The position numbers were made by a program, and so were the translations under genes. Positions 24,312-33,762 of a stretch of DNA of 64,000 nucleotides are shown here, in pieces. This DNA comes from Ettlia oleoabundans (taxonomy: Eukaryota > Chlorophyta > Chlorophyceae > Chlamydomonadales). Numbering within the stretch: the stretch's first letter is position 1; every line of letters starts with the position of its first letter. Where the stretch lies: positions 1 through 64,000 of the forward strand of contig JAAMXP010000457.1 of NCBI GenBank assembly GCA_019693395.1, read 5' to 3'. The notes beneath the pieces were generated by a model that was given only the letters and a program-made list of their open reading frames with translations, was not told the DNA's origin and searched no databases.

Positions 24312-24963
24312 GGCTGCAAGGAGGGTGAGGGCTAGAGTGCGCAGGAGAGAAAAGACGAGGCTCAGACTCCGGAAGCTCCGTTAAATGCGCCTCGCCTCTG
24401 GAGGAAAGAAGGGCCAAGGTTGCATGCAGCGGCGGGAAATTGCGCATGGGGCAATGCAGGCCTGCTCTTTTTGCCCGGCTCTGGCTGGCTGCCAGGAGAT
24501 TGTTGCTTTCAAGTTGTTGCTTGCCAAATCAGCCTGAGCCAGGCAACATAGGGAAGGCAGTCTCCCGTGCCGGCCATTGCGCGCCTCCATGCATGGTAGC
24601 GCAGGAGCGGGAAACCCTGGCAACAACAGCGGCAAAACTGGATCCCGAAGCGCTTGCCTGCTTCACAATACCCAACTGCATGGTGTTAGGTTCCTTTACA
24701 TAATTTGCCATCAAAGCACATCAAGCAGCATGGGGCGACATGCAAGGCCCAAAATGGCAGTCACAAAGAGCACGCGAGGGGGGCGTGCATGGGATTGGGC
24801 TGCTGCAAGTGTGACTGAAAATCTACAATCAGTAGCCCTCCCGGCAGCAAGAATTGCTTTGTGGATCGTGATGGTACGGACAGGTGAATTACATGAGGAA
24901 AAGGTTAACTAAAGGGGAAGGGCAGCAGAGTGAGCATCAATATGCAGGCTGAAAAAAAAACCA
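24312..24963. other. Intergenic: silk-like copy 2 promoter and ATG4 3' flank
   Basis: No gene supported. The part next to 24311 contains the block shared with copy 1; beyond about 24480 nothing matches between the two loci. A low-GC stretch near 24660-24960 is probably the ATG4 3' UTR. Confidence 0.45.
24380..24474 (-). promoter_or_regulatory. Upstream block conserved between the two silk-like genes (copy 2)
   Basis: Minus-strand counterpart of 5762-5850. Read towards the gene it shows TGCCCCATGCGC, CTGCATGC, TTCTTTCC and GCATTTAACGGAG in the same order, with a short insertion after the first element. It lies about 70-165 bp upstream of the ATG at 24311. Confidence 0.55.
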
Positions 24964-27900
24964 CTACAAGAGCTCCCAACCCCGGCTCATCTGTCGGGGC
25001 GACAACTGTCCCTGCCCCTGCGGTAACGGTTGCTGCTGAACACCTGATCTGCTGCTTGCCGATGCAGCTGCCCCAGCTGCGGGTCCTGTGGACCCTGCCA
25101 GGGATGTGCCCCTTACTGCAGCTGCATGGCGTGGCGGCATGGCTGCGGTTGCCTCTGCCACCACGTCTGGCGGCAACAGCTCAGGCTCTTCGTCTTGTGC
25201 CGCCGCCGTTCCTGCTGTCGTATTACCATGCTCACGCGCCGCTTCATCTTCCTCCACAGAACTCATCTCGTCAGGCTCCCACTCTGCGGGCAGCGAAAAG
25301 GCAACCAACAACCATAGATCACCATAACCCAGGTTGACGGCTTATGTGGAGGTGACAGGCATTGCATCAGGTGTCTGCGTGGCGTGATGCGGACCTCTCG
25401 CAGGCTACCCCCAAACCCAAGAGAGGCAGTATACGCAACTTGATGGCAAGTATATATTGCGAGCATCTGCTTGTGAAAGCTGACAGCGCACAATATGGTT
25501 CGGACACAGAGACTAGTACAATCATGGTTGCTTGCATCACGTGTGTTCACACCTGTCTCATGCGGAGAGTTGTAGCGTGCTGCTGCCGCCTCCTGCGTGG
25601 TCACGCACACCAGCGGGGCGCCTCCTGACTGGTGCTCCAGGGCTTCTAGCCTGTTGCACAGGTCGCTGTATTCCTCTGCAGCGCGGAGGGAAGGGGTGGG
25701 CAGGGCGGCTCTCCCCATATAGGGGCAGATGCAACAGCAGGTCGACAGCTTGATTTGTCCTGGAATGAGATTGGCGAGTAAAAGAGAACCTGCATGCTGG
25801 CTATATGCACTTCTTGGCATTCGTTCAGTCCGCGACCCTCACCGATGTTGGCGCAGTAGAAGCCAAGGGCCAGGGAAGGGTCAATGGAGGCCAGGGGCAT
25901 GGTGCGCGGCGTTCCCAAGCGGAAGGAGCGCCAGTCATCTTGGCAGCAGGCCGCCTGTGGGCAAAGAGGCAATGGCGGCATGTAAGCCACGTCGAAGATG
26001 AGGAGCAGATAGAATAGTACATGAACAGAAAGACACAGCCACGCCCAGGACAGACAGGCGGGCAGGCAGGTTTGAGCGAAAATGTGCAGTAATGAGGCAG
26101 CTGAAGGTCCTAACTTAGGCTGCCTTCCACCCACCTCCTGCACTTGGTGAGGGTCCAAGTATATGACACTGCTGCCACCGCTGTTGCTGCTGCTGCTGAG
26201 GTGTGTGCCGCTACTGTCAGTGGCCGCACCTCCTTGGCTACCTGCCGCAAACGCTGCTGTTGCTCGTGATGCTGCTGCAAGAGCTGCTGCGTCTCCTGGC
26301 GAGGTGGACACTGCTGGCAGTGCAGCCAAATTGTGCTGCGCGTGCTGTGCCTGGTGGTGCTGCTGCTGCTGGTATCCAGGCGAATGCTGCTGATGCTGGT
26401 ATCCCACAAAGTAGAGGGACGAGGATGGGCGGCCTCCCACGATACCGATGCTCTGCGGCATGGCCAGTACTGCCTCCAGCTGCGGGATGTACCGAGGGTT
26501 GAGCTGCAGTGGACAACAGCAAGCAGCAGGGTCGTAAGGCAAACCAACTGGAGGTTGGGATGCTATGAACAGATGCGATGCACCATATTACTTATACAAT
26601 AGACAGGTTGTAGCCCTCTGGTATGCGACAAGGTGCAGGGCGCAGCCACATCCTCCATCCGCCCAGCACCCACCTTGCCCAGTCCCAGCACAAGCGGCAC
26701 CAGCAGGACAAGGCCCTTGCCGCCGCTGTTCAGCTGGCTCATGATGGCGGCTCGAGAGGGGGCTTCAACAGCCAGCGTGCAGCTGTCCATTGGAACCAGT
26801 GCAACTGAAGCGGTTCTGGCGGCTGCAGCCCCTGCCCTCGGCGCTGCCCCCAAACTTCCAGTTGCTACGCACCCTTCTGAGCCATTGTGCTGCTGCTGCT
26901 CCTGCTGCTCTTGCGAATGGCTTTGGCCGCTGTCATTTGCGCCGCCACTCCTGCTGCCGCCCCCTGGTTCAGCTGACGGAAAGGCTGACTCAAAACGGCT
27001 GACGACCAGCAGTGGTGCGCCACCACCGCTCTCGGCCAGCACAGCTACCGTCAGGCCGAGGTCCTGGACAGGTAGCGGGCAACAATCAGCTCACTGGTGG
27101 CATGTGATCGCATGTTGCCGTTGGCTTCCACATGCAATGCAAAAGGCATTCTATGGTTCTCGTAACCAAGCATACAAACATAACTGTGATGCCCACAAGT
27201 TACGGGTGCACTCACTCGCTGCAGGGATGCATCAACCGCGGCTGCCTCCAGGGTCCGGCACATCACCCAGGGTCCAAGCCAGCGTCCAGGCACCACGCCA
27301 CACCGCTGCCCGGCGCGGCACAAGTTGTGCAGCGAGAAGGCGTTGCTCTCTGCAAGGCCGGCAAATGGTTTGAAGATGTGGCCCGGCGTGATTCTGAGGC
27401 CCCAATCTGCTGCCAACCACTGTGACTATGTTGAGCTGGTGGAACTCTAACCATAGCATGCCTGCATAACATACATTTACTGCACGGTGGCGCCCAAGCA
27501 GCATAGCGCAGGCATGGACACGCTTGTCAAAGCCCTACAGTTGCTGGGTTTGCTGAGGACTGCAGCAGCAAGTCACGCCGGTTCTTGTGCAACCCTGCAA
27601 GTTTGTATGCACCTGCGGGGGTATCCCAGAATAGCTCCAGGAGCCGTGCCAGCTTGGGCGGTGCCTCAGCTGCTGCCCCTGTCGACACACCAGGGGCTGC
27701 CGGCGCCTCCTTATGCATGTGCTGCTGCTGCTGCTGCTGCGACAAATGGGGTGCCTCAGGCCACCGCCATTGCCGGCCCAGCACATGGCGCAAGAGGCCC
27801 TGGGCAAGAATCATCTGCCCACTGCACACAGAGGGGGGGCCATAAGGATGGGAGAACATCAGAATCAGCGGAGAAGCAGCTTGGTGCAATTGAGCACTGC

Positions 27901-28495
27901 ACGGTCGGAATGCTGCTGATTGCAATGCAGATGCAACTGGGAGCTATTCCGAGGAGGCATTGGCCCCCGCCTGCCTGCGCAGCGTGCACCCCCAGCCGGC
28001 GTCGCTGTGCAGCTGGAGGGAGCCGACAGCAATGCCGGTAAACCCAGTGCGATAGGACATCCATGGAATGCTCTGGAAGTGGTGCAGCATGCAGGCCAGA
28101 GCCTGCAAGGGGAGCAGACTGCAGGAAAAGGCTCGCCACAGCAGGAGAGGGCAGCGGCCAGCAGCACGCCGACGGGTACACTGGCTGGTTGAACCGACGG
28201 CGTCCCGGCGCGCATCCTCACCGCTTCCCGCCCGGAAGATGATCCTCACCTCCTCTTGTTGTGCCTCGCTGGCCGTCGCAGGGCAGGAATAGCAGCTGCC
28301 CAGCAGCCATACGGGGGCGTCCAGTGTTATGGACGCCCCAGAGGCCAACAAATCTTTGAGTTTGTTGAGTCGCAGCGCCCGGGCTAGCGAATAATACGAT
28401 CGCGACAACCCGAGACTGACTCGGTCCACAGCGCTCAGCTCGTCTGCAGACATTGCTTCAGCTCTTGCTTGTCGACACGTCATGATGCGGAACAA
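24964..28495 (-). CDS. ATG4: autophagy cysteine protease
   Basis: Processes ATG8 and removes it from lipid during autophagy (established for the family). Eight exons: 28495-27975, 27821-27613, 27349-27216, 27063-26674, 26503-26135, 25954-25843, 25675-25553, 25283-24964; 725 aa, much longer than the usual 400-480. Motifs: WLLGSCY, WMSYRTGF, then DAGWGCTLRSGQM with catalytic Cys170 (SGQM is formed across intron 1), SLHNLCRAGQ, YFVGYQ at about 449-454, and LDPH with catalytic Asp535 and His537. Low-complexity insertions are a Gln run after the Cys helix, a Gln/Ser block in exon 4, about 75 residues of Gln/His/Ala/Ser between YFVGYQ and IYLDPH, and a Glu/Ala/Gly tail after residue 620. Intron 1 has a GC donor (27974-27973). 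Exon 1 reads through about 39 unconserved residues (28221-28104) that could hide an in-frame intron. Confidence 0.93.
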
Positions 28496-29415
28496 ACCAG
28501 GGGTTCAAGACCTGAGTTGGATCAAGGTGTCGCCACGGAGGCGCCGGCAGTGCGCCGCCAGCAGGATGCGTGTGACCAACGTATAGCAAGTAGTGAGGCT
28601 ATGGCGCAATGGGCGTCAGTTGTAGCAGCGAGTTGCGCCTTAGATACTCAATACCATGCATGCTATACTGACCGTGAAAGGCCATGGCATGTGTTTGGGG
28701 CACGCCACTGTTGACAGGCAGCACGTGGAGGCCAACCGTTCATGTTCGCTGCCATCCGTATTGTAAGTGCTGATTTTGGCGTACGTGGCTTTGATGGGCT
28801 CAAGACTTCATGAAGTGTGCAAAGAGCACAGTCACTTTTTTCTTGTACTCTTGCTGTTAAAGCAGCTCTCCTCTTTGATGCCCCAGCCTTTGGGGCCAGG
28901 CAGCAAGCTGTGAATCAGTTTACTGCGTGGAACACTGAGTTCTCTTCCTTGAAACGAATAAAAGACTATACGATGTTGGAGAATCTCTTCAGTTTCCTTT
29001 CCGACGTGCTGATATATTGGAAAATTCTCATCTGGCCTTTACCTATAGGTTCGCAGCATCTCTCCTTGTTCCACTGGCTGGGCATGTAGGTGCACGACAC
29101 ATAGCATGCATGGTAGTGTTTGGAGGCTGGGGAGAACGTCGTAACAAGCAGTGCAAACATGCATGGTGTACGTCAAGGGTGTGGAAGGACAGAGCCGCTG
29201 TAATTTGCTCCGCTGCACTCTGTGGGTTTTACCGCCATTACGGCTGGAGGGTGCACTTGACTGCCCGCTGTATCCACCACTGCTATGTTGGTGCTGTTTG
29301 TGTCCTCGCCCACTGTGGCATTGTTAAATGTCGTGTAAGGTGTGTCAATTGCTCTGTTGGGCTGCATATCCTGTTGGACACCAGGCGCAGCGGCCGCCGA
29401 GCCTGGTCTGCAGGA
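28496..29415. other. Intergenic, ATG4 upstream to transposon-like left end
   Basis: About 920 bp, AT-richer than the surroundings (clear around 28950-29040). Open frames here lack motifs; one long frame from about 29017 starts at a TTG and runs into the inverted repeat, so it is not believed. Probable content: ATG4 promoter plus spacer. Confidence 0.4.
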
Positions 29416-29482
29416 GGAGGGCGGTACAGACCCGCCTCGTTGAGGCGCAATTCTCTACAAGTTCCGCAACAATCCGTGCGCC
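29416..29482 (+). repeat. Left terminal inverted repeat (67 bp)
   Basis: Matches the reverse complement of 33309-33375 at about 61 of 67 positions. Contains a small perfect hairpin, CGCCTC-GTT-GAGGCG. The similarity fades outside the 67 bp on both sides. Confidence 0.75.
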
Positions 29483-29829
29483 AATCCTACTTCCTTTCTG
29501 CATTGTTTGGCATGTTTTTTGCGCTTCAGGCCCGCACTCGGGTCGGCCACGAGCAAGGCTGCCTACCTCATGCCCCGCAGTTCGCACCTGAGGCGCCTCT
29601 ACAGACCCTTGACATTTCCGATTGACGCAATAAGTATGTTTGCCCTGCCGTGAGCGGTTCAGTGCAGCGGCAAGGGGACTTCAACTGGGAGGCAGGCACC
29701 CCGCCAGCACTAAGGCTGGCAGTAGCACTAGCTTGTGAGGACTCATGCACAAGAGGCTCTTTAATTTTGCACTGGGGTGTGTCTATTGAATAATACAGGT
29801 TACAGGAGGATACGACGCATGTCACTGGC

Positions 29830-30132
29830 CTAAGGGCAGGCGGACCCTGCCTGTGCGGGAGGTGGTGGCGGGCGTGATGGGTGCAGACCTGGCCAGGCAA
29901 CAGGTGCCTGCATTGCATGCATCATGCCCAGCAAAGACATCATCTGCTGTTGGTTTTGTGGGCCCATATAAGCTCGCACACCCACTGGCAAAAAAGGCCG
30001 CGGGCCGCTGGATGCTGCTAATGTTGCATCATTACCGGAGACACCACGTGCCGCTGCGGTGGTGATTCGTTGTTGCTGCAAAATCTGCTGCAGCGGTGCT
30101 GCTGGAGCAGCTGATGCTTGTCGCTCAGACAA
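29830..30132 (-). other. Open frame after the zinc-finger gene stop, possible extra 3' exon
   Basis: A 100-codon frame with Gln/Met/Pro-rich content (LQQILQQQRITT, NQQQMMSLLGMM). It begins near a possible acceptor (GATCACAG at about 30140) but no good donor joins it in frame to the preceding exon, which ends in TAG at 30175-30173. It may be a former 3' exon of the same element, or chance. Confidence 0.2.
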
Positions 30133-30172
30133 TCGCTGTGATCAAAGAGTGGGCACCAATGACGGTGCTGCG

Positions 30173-33100
30173 CTAGTAGATGATGCTAGAGTCGCAAACA
30201 GTGTCCGCAACATGGGGTGTGCTCTCCGCCAGGCCGCCGCCATGAAGTTGGATGTACTTGCTGACGGCTTTTTGGTCATTTGCATCCAACCGGGAGCTAT
30301 AGCGGACGTGCTTCTCCACAGCTTGGATCTGCTGTAGGGCCGGCACCCAACGTGCATCAGAATTGGGGCCACTGCGATCAGCTGGGCCTGGTGGAAGCGG
30401 ATAATCTGCAACCATTGGAGCACCAGCGGGGCGAGGGTGTCACATGTTGGCGCTGGGGTAGGGTGGGCCCCTTGCCACCATGTCATGCCAAGACAGCGTA
30501 GAGCTGGCAAAATTGCCCCAACCCCAACCCCACCCCACCCCACCCGTCCACACACCACCACCACCACCACCACACATACACACATCCAACCCCATGTAGC
30601 CCTGGCAGCCCGTTGCCACCCGCCTATTTCTGCATGCCCACTCACCGCCTGTCACACTGTTGCGATCATGGAAGAGGTGAAATATGTGGTCGGTAGGGAT
30701 GCAGAGGCGTAGAAGGGTGCAAATGTACTCTTTGACGCTGAAGTGTAGACAGCGTGCATGGGGGTGTAGCCCACAAGTTTGCTGGTGGGCTCCAGTGCAT
30801 TTGACGGTGACCTTTCCATCGGGTGCAGTGGGTTGCTTATAGCTACCATGGAAGTGTGTGCTTTTATGCCTGCAACATGCAGCCATGCATGAGCCAGAGA
30901 AGGGAGGCACAGGAGTGGGCGAGTGCACAACCAACCTTTCCCAGTTAGAATATCAATTGGTTGGTCTTGACATTGAAATGAATCACGCAATGTCAGATTT
31001 GCCGTGGCAGTGGCAGAAATACAGACGCGTGCGCATCACAGCATTGCCACGCGGCAAGACATCCTTGCGGCGCCAGGTGTGGCAGTCACATGCATCACCG
31101 CCAGGGGCAGAGGTGTCCACAGCTGAGCCAGGCTGATCTTTGTTGCACAGCAACTCAATACCAACCGCATCTTCAAGGCTAGCCAGGTGCGACTGGAAGC
31201 TATCCTCATCATCACACAGCACAGGTGGGGCTCCAAATGCGGCAGCCTGCACTCCGATACCGGCAAAAGAAGCCCCCAACTGAACCTGTAACTGATGCAC
31301 ATGCCAGATGCACGCAACGCAAGCATGCTGCAGGATTGTAAGCTGTCAAGCTTTAGATGTGGTGGACAAGACCGACCATGTGTGGCAACAGATGAGCCTG
31401 TCATGTGCCACCTGCTCACCTGCTCGGTGCTGTCTGCATCGCTAGCAGGCTCACACTGGCGACAGGAGGTGCAAGTATGGTAATCAGTGTCAAAATTGAG
31501 CAACTGGCAGGTTCCGGCCACAGCGGTTGCAATGTTGCAGGCCCTTGGCAGCCGCAGCCTGCTTGGCTTTGGCATGACTCTGGGTCCTGTGTTGTCGACA
31601 AGTGAGGCAGTTGCTAGTGCGATGCCGCTGCCCGCCTCGCTTCAAACTGAAGTGGGAGACTGGCTGCATCATCAGGCACCAACTGCACTTCTGTACTGCC
31701 TGCATATAGCGTGATGGCAGGGTGCAGGGTGCAGGGCGTTGGGGCATTAGTACGGTGTCACACACACTTGCACACTTGCCCAAAAGCAAGCTGCCAAATG
31801 TCACTGATCCTGATGTGCACAAGGCGGCCAGCAAGCGTAACACACCAACCCAGGCAGAAGCTGAGCAGCAGGCAGCAATATAGACAGCAGCAACCAGCCT
31901 ACCTGAGAGTCTGCATATTTTTGCTCCTCATCAGCATTGCCAGCGCTTGGCGTTGTCCCTGCTTCTACCTGCAGCTAGCGAAGAGCTGCGTTACGATGGT
32001 TCAAAGCCTGCAGTGTAAGGCCTATGCACCGGGGGAGGGCAGCGGTAGGATGCAGCCTTCCATGCTTTGCCCTGCCATGCCCATATTTGCCGACAGAGTT
32101 GACCCCGGCCACCTGCCTTGCTGCCTTTTCACCTGTTCCCCATGCTCATTACGATGCAGACTGCGCTGCACTTCAGCTGATTGTGGCAAAGGCTCCAGCT
32201 CTAAGCAGCTGAACATGGTGGTACTGAGCGGGATTGGTTGCTGCTGTCGTGATTGGGCATAGCGCTGGGCCGACATTGGTGACACCGCCTTGGGCGATGC
32301 AGCAGGCAACGGCTAGGGATGCATGTTGCAAATGGGATGCATAGGAAGCCGTTGCACCTGTGGTTGAGGCTCTCGCCGCTGGACAGGGGACGCTGCTGGT
32401 GAGCCTACATGCATGAGAAGAACCCTAGGGCAGGACTTGAGTTGAAGTGCCAAACCCCGGAGAAGATTCAGGTTAGTGGTAGCGCTTGAGCATGGAGGGA
32501 TGACTTGTGAAGGGAGACTGCACCTGGTGCAGCAGCGCACCTGTCTTGAAAACGTCCACTTGCACTGAAAGTTGTTTGAAAGCCAAGCTGGGGTTTGGCT
32601 GTGTTGGGCCAGCCGTCCACACCATGGTAGCGGTCGCAATACTGCCAGTTCAGCACCTGTTCCAGCTGCAGCTGAAATGCACGTTCGCTAGCCTCAACAA
32701 TGTGAACAGCGTAGCCAGGGGCGCGTGTCAGGCTGTTGCTGCTGGTGGCAGCAGGCTGCATCATGCTTCCAATGCCGTTCCCAACATACACTTCACGCAC
32801 AGTGCCGTCGTTGGCACGCTTGCCCGGCAGCAATATTACGGTGTGGTCTTGTGCCGTAACTGTTAGATACCCACTGTCGCTGCCCAGGTGTTCCAACCCC
32901 TGCTGCACTGCCACTGCAATGCTGCTCGTTGGGAGGATGTGGAGCACCGTTGACGGCACACTGCCGGGCGGCATGACCGCTCCCTGTAAGGTGCCTATGT
33001 GCCGCACCTCAGGGTACTGTTTTGCTGCTTCCATAGGATCTGTCAGATCACCAGAGGCTCTTTTCCACAGCTCAAACGCCCGCTGAAACAACAGTGGCAA

Positions 33101-33265
33101 AGTTGAGTGATTGAGCGTGCTGCCTGCGGCACAGTGGCTGCCGATCTCGTGTGCAAGAAACGAGAATTCCAAGCGATTCTGAGATACAGTAAGGCAAGCA
33201 ACCCGCGCCACCACCGGCGGCCTCGCATGGCGGGGCAGCGGGAGAGAACTAAATACGACGTCCAT
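30173..33265 (-). pseudogene. Zinc-finger protein with FAR1/MULE-like DNA-binding region, frame broken once
   Basis: Eight exons: 33265-32524, 32404-32358, 32312-32133, 31968-31903, 31699-31420, 31285-30987, 30869-30646, 30405-30173; about 689 aa if the frame were continuous. Exons 1-4 encode an unrecognised N-terminal region of about 345 residues. Exon 5 has a zinc ribbon, CSWC (350-353) paired with CLTC (376-379), and a second, CNRC paired with CTSC. Exon 5 is 280 nt, one base too long: the frame closes at TGA 31492-31490 just after NLPVAQF, and continues one base off to CTSCRQ with correct phase into exon 6. Exons 6-8 carry CDCHTWRRK, RTRLYFCHCHGK, FHGSYKQ, HPHARCLHFSVKEYICTLLR and DARWVPALQQIQ, resembling the zinc finger and following helix of Mutator-type transposases. 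The frame ends at TAG 30175-30173 before any DDE domain. It could be a pseudogene, a sequence error in a T run, or a domesticated gene. Confidence 0.5.
30515..30590. repeat. Low-complexity C/A-rich tract in an intron
   Basis: A run of CCCCAACCCC, CCCCACCCC and CCACCA units in the last intron of the zinc-finger gene. It is a simple repeat of slippage type; no function indicated. Confidence 0.8.
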
Positions 33266-33308
33266 GGCCTTGACAAGAGTTACATTGGTGCCCTGGTGCG
33301 ATTGGAAC

Positions 33309-33375
33309 GGCGCACGGATCGTTGCGAAACTTGTAGAGAACTGCGCCTCAACGAGGTGGTTCTGTACCGCCCTCC
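33309..33375 (-). repeat. Right terminal inverted repeat (67 bp)
   Basis: Partner of 29416-29482, read inward on the minus strand. The hairpin is partly kept (CCTC-GTT-GAGG). It lies just upstream of the zinc-finger gene start at 33265, so it could also contain its promoter. Confidence 0.75.
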
Positions 33376-33762
33376 GGTCATCATCAGGCAGCTATTGCCC
33401 ACCGTGGCGCCTACTGGGGACATCAACTCGGACGCTACCGATTGTGGTGGCCAACTGAATCGACCATTCCCAGTCCATTCCCACAACCATGCTTATTTAG
33501 TCTCCTACTGCTCTTAATCGTGCCAAATAACGTCCCAAACACCTTGTCAAGCCCCAGCACACCCGCCCGGCGATCTGCTCAATCCAGCCAACCCAGGCAG
33601 GTTTCAAGCCAATCCAGCAAACATTAGCTGGTCAGGGTAATGATGTCATGATGCAGGTGGAAAGGTGCCTGCTTTGTGGACTGTTCAACGCGCGCGGGCG
33701 CAGCGCGTTACAGTGTAGTTAAATCTCACATACGCAACGCCAAGGAACGGACGCTAGAAGCC
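33376..33762. other. Intergenic between the transposon-like element and the membrane-protein gene
   Basis: No gene supported. A GTG-started extension of exon 1 of the next gene exists from 33676 but lacks an ATG; the annotated start at 33763 is the first ATG in that frame. Confidence 0.4.

Larger units (their letters stand above)
29416..33375 (-). mobile_element. Candidate Mutator-like DNA element with terminal inverted repeats
   Basis: About 3.96 kb bounded by a 67-bp inverted repeat (29416-29482 and 33309-33375) in the inward-facing orientation expected of transposon ends, both arms beginning GGAGGGCGGTACAGA. The only gene inside runs leftward from 33265, 44 bp inside the right arm, and encodes zinc-finger segments of the FAR1/MULE N-terminal type. 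No DDE transposase core was found, so the copy looks degenerate, non-autonomous or domesticated. A target-site duplication next to the arms could not be recognised by eye. Confidence 0.5.

Noticed and set aside
29017..29625. 202-codon open frame on the plus strand
   Set aside because: It starts at TTG, has no motif, and runs through the left inverted repeat.
32468..33265. Reading exon 1 of the zinc-finger gene through to its stop as a separate 265-aa gene
   Set aside because: A donor at 32523 joins in frame to three further exons leading into the zinc ribbon, which explains more sequence.
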